Below are positions 59,349-64,000 of a DNA stretch of 64,000 bases, piece by piece. Every line of letters begins with the position of its first letter. Within the stretch, counting starts at the first letter, position 1. Below the pieces are notes generated by a model, which was not told where the DNA came from, did no database searches, and saw nothing but the letters and a program-made list of their open reading frames with translations. The position numbers and the translations under genes are program-made. Source of the stretch: UBA6170 sp034429975 (GTDB lineage: Bacteria > Chloroflexota > Anaerolineae > Anaerolineales > Anaerolineaceae); contig DAOUFM010000064.1 of NCBI GenBank assembly GCA_034429975.1, positions 1-64,000 of the forward strand. The letters are read 5' to 3'.

Positions 59349-60110
59349 CTACCCAACAGCATTTTGGGAATGACGCAGTCTTTCCCAGGTCTCATCGTCC
59401 TCCAGAGTAATCACCCGAAAAGCTTCCGCGTATTTCATGCCTTTATCAGCGGCTCTTTCAGCCGCCCATTGCATCACCCGTTCACCCGGGTCCCAGGTTG
59501 GGAATTGACTTTCATGTGCCCGTAAAGCTGCCAGTTTAATTTCCATCGTATCATCAATACTGACGTATAAACCAGATTGTTGCTGCCCATAAATATATAC
59601 TTTGCGAACTTTATGGGCTTTCAATCCTTCTTCTTCCAATTCCTGAAATAGGTTTGGCTGCCCGGATGCAGGAAAGACAGCGTCTAAGGCGGCTGTGGAG
59701 GCCGCCCGATGATCCGGGTGATTAATGTAAGATTCATTGGCAAACACCACCGTTGGATCTCCGGTTACGACTACCTCTGGCTTAAAGCGCCGGATTTCGC
59801 GAACCAATTTTTTTCTTAAAGCCAATGTAGGCTGCAATAAACCGTCAGGTTCCCCCAAGAAGACAATTTCGGTTGCATCAGCAATCCTGGCAGCTTTACG
59901 TGCTTCTTCTTCGCGAATCGAACTCGCTCGTTCCCGCGTCATTCCTGGCAAGGCAATGCCAACATCTCCACTGGTGCACAAGACATAACTGATTCGGGCG
60001 CCAGCTTTGCGCCAGCGAGCCAGTGTACCCACACAAGAAAACTCGATATCATCCGGATGGGCGACAATCGCCATTGCGCTTTCCGGTACATAAAAAACCT
60101 GATCCGTCAT
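59349..60110 (-). CDS. PIG-L family deacetylase
   Basis: 253 residues. Zinc motif AHPDD near residue 17, and NHPDHR near 130, are the two signature clusters of the LmbE/PIG-L family, which removes N-acetyl groups from GlcNAc conjugates (mycothiol, bacillithiol or lipid-linked sugars). The substrate is not identifiable here; no thiol-synthesis genes lie nearby. Converges with the LCP gene, 5 nt apart. Confidence 0.9.
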   Translation of the reverse strand: MTDQVFYVPESAMAIVAHPDDIEFSCVGTLARWRKAGARISYVLCTSGDVGIALPGMTRERASSIREEEARKAARIADATEIVFLGEPDGLLQPTLALRKKLVREIRRFKPEVVVTGDPTVVFANESYINHPDHRAASTAALDAVFPASGQPNLFQELEEEGLKAHKVRKVYIYGQQQSGLYVSIDDTMEIKLAALRAHESQFPTWDPGERVMQWAAERAADKGMKYAEAFRVITLEDDETWERLRHSQNAVG

Positions 60111-60180
60111 AGAAACCTCTTTGTTAATTAAATAATCAACACAGATTGTATGACAAAAAATTTATTTATTCAATCATCTG

Positions 60181-62310
60181 TCAATTATTTTTGGAAAATG
60201 TTTCCGGATTATCTTCTTCTTCAGTCATTTTATGAACCGGAACCTGATCCTCTTCCCAGATAACTACCCGATTTCTCCCCATATCTTTAGCTTTTAACAG
60301 TGCCTGATCCGCCTGATCCACCACCCACTCCAGACGCGAATCGCAGTCTCCTTCCATGCTCGAAATCCCCAAACTGATCGTCACGGAAATCTCTCCCCGA
60401 TCTGTCATAATCGGCCGATCCTGCACCAGCAGCCGAATCCGATTTGCGATATTCTGTGCATGTTGAACATTCGTTTGTGGTAATAAGATAACGAATTCTT
60501 CTCCCCCAAAGCGGCCAATCACATCGGATGTACGTAAAACCATGCGGCAGCGATTGGCTATTTGTTGTAATACCTGATCACCGGTCAGGTGACCATATAC
60601 ATCATTGACTTTTTTAAACCAGTCAATATCCAGCATAATGACGGAAATCGCATGATTGTAGCGGCAGGCACGGCTAAATTCGATTTGCCCCAGGTTAAAT
60701 AATTGTCTGCGATTATACAACCCGGTAAGTGAGTCAATCATGGCAAGCTTCTCAAAATTTTCATACATTCTGGCTCGTTCAACAGCCGCGCTAAACTGGT
60801 TGCCAATCGTCTGCAACAAAGAAATCTCATCACCGGTAAATATCACATCTGGCGCCATACCCAAATGCAAAAATCCCATTCTGCGATCAGCCAACTTTAA
60901 TGGAATGCTGATCAATCCAGGATAGGATATGGAAACATCAAACAATATCCGGCAGGGCATAAAGGTTACCGGTTCCTGATATTCTCCATTCATCAAACGT
61001 TCAAAAGATTTACAGGGAGGACAGATCGGATACGCATCAAATGCTTTTTGAATTTCTGCAGGCAATTTGTAAGAGCCCACCAACCCCGGCCGGCCAAATT
61101 CATCCGCCAGAACAACATAGCCAAACCGGGCGCCAACCAGCGATACGACGGTCGCCAGCCCTTTCACCATAACATCGTTAAATTGAACTGACTCATTGAG
61201 TTGTTCGGCTACTTTGCGCAATACGTCCAGCTCCATCGCCCGAACCTCCGCCATTTCCCGCACAGATTGTTCAGCCAACTTACTGTTGCGATACTGAGTC
61301 ACATCCCGAATCAGAATAAGCCAATTTTTCCTTTTAGGATTTTCAGAAAGTGTAGAATATTGAATTTCATAACAGGTCTCAAGGCCTTCTTTATTTTCAA
61401 TAATCAATTCACTTTTTTGTGAAAGGAAAATTTTTAGCCAGGGGGAACTGACCGGTAATAAAGTACCCAAAATTTTGCCAAGAGATAGCATTCTGTCTAA
61501 ATTCAATAATGATTCTGCTTTTTTATTGATCTGTAAAATACGAAAATTTTGGTCCGTAACGATAATGCCGTCTTTCAGGTTTCCCAGTAAAGATTGGTAG
61601 ATAATGGGAGTAAGGTCAAACAAATGATAATAGAAGACAGAGAATCCCATGATGATGGCTGCCAAACCAAACCCAAGTGAAGTAATGCGCAAAACGCCTG
61701 GTTGCAGAGGCGTAATCACTGCCAGAATACTAACCACCAGCGGGATAATCGTCGCAGCTTTAAAATTCCTCAATTGACCAGGATCTATAATATTTGTAAA
61801 TTTTTCATAATTAAAAACAATATACCCGGAATAAGCCGAAACTAAAATTGAAAAGCTCCATAATAAAACAAACCCCAAACCAAAGTTATATTGAATGAAA
61901 TGAAAGCCATTATCTGAGACAATATTTAAATTTTCCCAAATAAAGTCAATCGTTTTATCACTTATTCCCAGGAGGAAGGTTAAAAGCGGGATAACGAAAA
62001 TTAATATTTTTCTCCAGGATTTTTTCCAATTTTTCTTGGATGTGAAGTGCAAAATAAATAACAAATATGTTGGTGTCACCAAGCAAATAAATAACAGTTC
62101 AAACCGCAAACCAATCATCACCATATTTATTGGTAAATAGGGTATTAAAATCTGAATTAATAACCAAATCGAATTAACGCCCAGCCAATTCGCAAAGACA
62201 ATGGCCCCATCTGAATTCCGATTTCTAATGGAATATACAAAAAAGCTTATAAGAAATGAAACTGCTACGAGTGTAATGACAAATATTAAAATTTGGTTTA
62301 CCTGGGTCAT
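60181..62310 (-). CDS. Membrane diguanylate cyclase with PAS and GAF domains
   Basis: About 709 residues. Seven membrane helices span about 5-225; a PAS domain (about 235-340) and GAF domain (about 365-520, AIVSLVGARFGYVVLAD type) precede GGDEF with the active motif RFGGEEF and an I-site RTSD five residues before. A start at 62322 is possible; ATG at 62310 sits after GGGGG and begins the first helix. Together with the gene at 49463 it gives two c-di-GMP synthases in the window, with different sensor inputs. Confidence 0.88.
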   Translation of the reverse strand: MTQVNQILIFVITLVAVSFLISFFVYSIRNRNSDGAIVFANWLGVNSIWLLIQILIPYLPINMVMIGLRFELLFICLVTPTYLLFILHFTSKKNWKKSWRKILIFVIPLLTFLLGISDKTIDFIWENLNIVSDNGFHFIQYNFGLGFVLLWSFSILVSAYSGYIVFNYEKFTNIIDPGQLRNFKAATIIPLVVSILAVITPLQPGVLRITSLGFGLAAIIMGFSVFYYHLFDLTPIIYQSLLGNLKDGIIVTDQNFRILQINKKAESLLNLDRMLSLGKILGTLLPVSSPWLKIFLSQKSELIIENKEGLETCYEIQYSTLSENPKRKNWLILIRDVTQYRNSKLAEQSVREMAEVRAMELDVLRKVAEQLNESVQFNDVMVKGLATVVSLVGARFGYVVLADEFGRPGLVGSYKLPAEIQKAFDAYPICPPCKSFERLMNGEYQEPVTFMPCRILFDVSISYPGLISIPLKLADRRMGFLHLGMAPDVIFTGDEISLLQTIGNQFSAAVERARMYENFEKLAMIDSLTGLYNRRQLFNLGQIEFSRACRYNHAISVIMLDIDWFKKVNDVYGHLTGDQVLQQIANRCRMVLRTSDVIGRFGGEEFVILLPQTNVQHAQNIANRIRLLVQDRPIMTDRGEISVTISLGISSMEGDCDSRLEWVVDQADQALLKAKDMGRNRVVIWEEDQVPVHKMTEEEDNPETFSKNN

Positions 62311-62395
62311 GTGCCCCCACATAGAAATTACATAATGCTAGTTTGATGATTCATTGTAGCATTATTTAAAATAAAATACTATAGTTTTTTTTAAT

Positions 62396-62701
62396 TTATT
62401 GATTATTATTTGTCTTGTGAGGTCGAGGATTTTTAACTTCTGACTTAATTGCCCTCGGTTTAACCCTGGATTTTTCGACAATTCTTTTATCAGTGGAAAA
62501 TGCCAGTAAAGCCCTCAGTTGATCTACTGCTTTTTCATCATATTCCGTTCGCCCGCAGACATCACAAACCCAGCTTGGAAAATCAGGCACTGTGATGAGT
62601 TCATTACCGAGCCAGGCATAATATGTCACCAGTTTTAAATGGTAATTTCCCACCTGACAGGCCGGACAAAAAACTTTACTTTTTTGAATAGATCGTCGCA
62701 T
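62396..62701 (-). CDS. YgiT-type zinc-finger protein
   Basis: 101 residues. N-terminal zinc finger: CPAC near residue 12 and VCDVCGR near 47, spaced as in YgiT/MqsA N-domains, but without the C-terminal Xre DNA-binding domain; the C-terminus is basic. In other genomes the family often accompanies a DUF4258 toxin, which is not present here. It starts 10 nt after lepB on the same strand. Confidence 0.8.
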   Translation of the reverse strand: MRRSIQKSKVFCPACQVGNYHLKLVTYYAWLGNELITVPDFPSWVCDVCGRTEYDEKAVDQLRALLAFSTDKRIVEKSRVKPRAIKSEVKNPRPHKTNNNQ

Positions 62702-62711
62702 TTAGCTCTCT

Positions 62712-63305
62712 TTATTGGGCTGCATTTACAATCAACGGGTGGGTTAATACTTTAATTTGCTCAAGCGGCCAATAGACAATTAAGGCCTTTCCAACTACAT
62801 TTCCAATCGGGACAAATCCCCAACTATGTGAATCGGAAGATTGATTCCGGTTATCTCCCAGAACGAAGTATGAATCCTCCGGTACTTCCCAACTTCCTTG
62901 ATAATTAGGAGGTGTTGAAATATAGGGTTCATCCATGGCCTGACCATTGATGTACACCAGTCCTCCTTGAATCTGGATGTTATCCCCTGGAAGACCGATT
63001 AGACGTTTGATGTAATCTTCGCTCGGGTTCCCTGGATAATGAAATACGATAACGTCACCATGGCGGGGTTGGCCTAATTTGTAAGCCAATTTGTTGACCA
63101 GCAGCAACTCGCCTGGTTGCAGCGTAGGTTTCATGCTGATATTTTCCACCCGCACCCTCGGGAAAAAACTATCAATAATGAAATAGAAAATTAAAGCTAA
63201 GACGAGTGTTTGAAAAATTTCTAAAAAAAAGCTTTTTACCTTTGATTTATTTTCAGGTTTCTCGTCTGCAATCTCAGTTGGCTGAGAAAAATTTAAATCA
63301 CTCAA
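62712..63305 (-). CDS. lepB: Signal peptidase I
   Basis: About 197 residues. One N-terminal membrane helix (about 30-48), then NISMKPTL (catalytic Ser), KRLIGLPGDNI (catalytic Lys), and DNRNQSSDSHSWG, the family boxes B, D and E. It releases signal peptides. The start is TTG: 63305 is chosen because GGGAG lies 5 nt upstream; TTG at 63317 is the alternative. Lies between the zinc-ribbon protein and the YgiT gene. Confidence 0.93.
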   Translation of the reverse strand: MSDLNFSQPTEIADEKPENKSKVKSFFLEIFQTLVLALIFYFIIDSFFPRVRVENISMKPTLQPGELLLVNKLAYKLGQPRHGDVIVFHYPGNPSEDYIKRLIGLPGDNIQIQGGLVYINGQAMDEPYISTPPNYQGSWEVPEDSYFVLGDNRNQSSDSHSWGFVPIGNVVGKALIVYWPLEQIKVLTHPLIVNAAQ

Positions 63306-63382
63306 GTGTGCTCCCAATCATTCTTTTTATTATAAATCTCTTAATAACTACGATCAAGAGAAAATGATTGGATTCAAACAAA

Positions 63383-64000
63383 TTACTCATCTCTTTTTAA
63401 TTTCGTACCACAAGCCCGGCAAAATACATCCCCTTGATCTGCTTTGCGACCACAGCGATGACAAAATATCGTGTCCTCGGTAGCAGACGAGATTCTGGGG
63501 CGACTGCTTGAATAACGGCCTTTTTGTTTAGGTAAAACTTCTTTTTTTCGGCTCAAATACCAAAAAACGCCTGCGACCAAAACAACCAATCCAACACCAG
63601 CGACAATATACGGCAGGATCTGCGTAAAATAAGAATTGTTCTGAGAGGAACTCTCTTCCAATGGGCTGACCGGTTGAACCGGCATGGAGGCATTCGAGCT
63701 GAGGAGATCATCTGTTTTTGTGTATTGAATGTTCAGGGATATTTTATTATTCGGCTTAATTTCCCCCACATCGTTGGTGAAATAAGTAAGCCCATCATTC
63801 CCTAAATGTGCCGCTCCCATACTTTCTTTAAAACTCATATTGGTAGCAGTAAATGGTTGTTGAATTTCTAACTTAAAATCCCTTACCAGGTATTGTCCTT
63901 CCCACGAATAAGCATAACTACGATTATTACCTTCAATGACGATGGCAGGATCATAATATTCGATCCATAATTCCCCATAAGGCGTGGTAAATGTTAATTC
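63383..64000 (-). CDS. Zinc-ribbon membrane protein (5' end beyond the window)
   Basis: The open frame runs without stop to the window edge, so at least 206 residues are encoded; the ATG at 63838 is an internal Met, not necessarily the start. The visible part has a beta-rich extracytoplasmic region, one membrane helix (about 140-160), a basic linker, and a C-terminal double zinc ribbon CHRCGRK...CRACG. Such proteins are common membrane sensors or accessory components of Chloroflexota and Gram-positive bacteria; function unknown. Partial gene. Confidence 0.75.
   Translation of the reverse strand, partial: ELTFTTPYGELWIEYYDPAIVIEGNNRSYAYSWEGQYLVRDFKLEIQQPFTATNMSFKESMGAAHLGNDGLTYFTNDVGEIKPNNKISLNIQYTKTDDLLSSNASMPVQPVSPLEESSSQNNSYFTQILPYIVAGVGLVVLVAGVFWYLSRKKEVLPKQKGRYSSSRPRISSATEDTIFCHRCGRKADQGDVFCRACGTKLKRDE

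Overview
The window looks like a chromosomal segment of a moderately AT-rich bacterium, most likely a member of the Chloroflexota (class Anaerolineae). This is an inference from the gene repertoire: diadenylate cyclase/YbbR next to der, a lipoprotein-rich secretome with Thr/Pro linkers, a secreted protein ending in FLPLIVKN, YitT and DUF2877 proteins, and several conserved proteins I cannot name. No 16S rRNA or other phylogenetic anchor is present, so the placement is provisional. There are no insertion sequences, prophage genes or CRISPR arrays. The segment reads as ordinary, densely packed chromosome with many convergent and divergent pairs, bidirectional terminators, and an unusually visible number of TTG start codons (coaE, the lamin-tail protein, a lipoprotein hydrolase, dut, lepB).

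Layout. 1-4.2 kb: initiator tRNA (minus) and a three-gene molybdenum hydroxylase operon (FAD, 2Fe-2S and Mo subunits; xanthine-dehydrogenase-like, not a CO dehydrogenase). 4.2-9 kb (minus): coaE-GNAT fusion, cdaA, ybbR, der, which couples c-di-AMP synthesis with its regulator, CoA synthesis and ribosome assembly. 9-13 kb: a secreted papain-fold protein that has lost its catalytic Cys, YitT, YhhN, era. 13-19.9 kb: a candidate small RNA, a HerA-type ATPase, recR-ybaB-dnaX, a lamin-tail-domain protein and a NYN-domain nuclease. 19.9-23.5 kb: two structured intergenic regions, a lipoprotein, tRNA-Arg(CCU), Hsp20, biotin ligase. 23.5-28.9 kb: gyrA, tRNA-Val(CAC), a divergent phosphoribosyltransferase-like protein and a lipoprotein hydrolase. 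28.9-36 kb: a lipoprotein cytochrome cd1 (NirS-like) with an extra cytochrome c domain; a GNAT-like protein plus cyclase-family hydrolase operon whose leader contains an intrinsic terminator; DUF2877; an MFS carrier. 36-44.4 kb: holin-phosphatase fusion, dut, TspO-like protein and a GldA/GldFG/DUF4340 ABC operon. 44.4-54.5 kb: TPR protein, CBS-domain protein, YibE/F, oligoendopeptidase F, membrane diguanylate cyclase, dynamin-like GTPase, class II aldolase. 54.6-58.2 kb: LRR-like protein and a CsoR-CopZ-CopA copper operon with a G/C-tract operator downstream of a clear promoter. 58.3-64 kb: LCP protein, PIG-L deacetylase, second diguanylate cyclase, YgiT zinc finger, signal peptidase I and a zinc-ribbon membrane protein that runs off the window end.

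What stands out. The most informative genes are the cytochrome cd1 nitrite reductase homologue (possible denitrification step, or another haem d1 reaction), the inactive papain-fold protein, the CoaE-GNAT fusion, and the phosphoribosyltransferase-like protein with a degraded PRPP loop. The most interesting non-coding signals are the promoter-leader-terminator upstream of the cyclase gene and three structured intergenic regions (13.3, 20.0 and 21.2 kb). All functional statements are from sequence reading alone; no database search was run.
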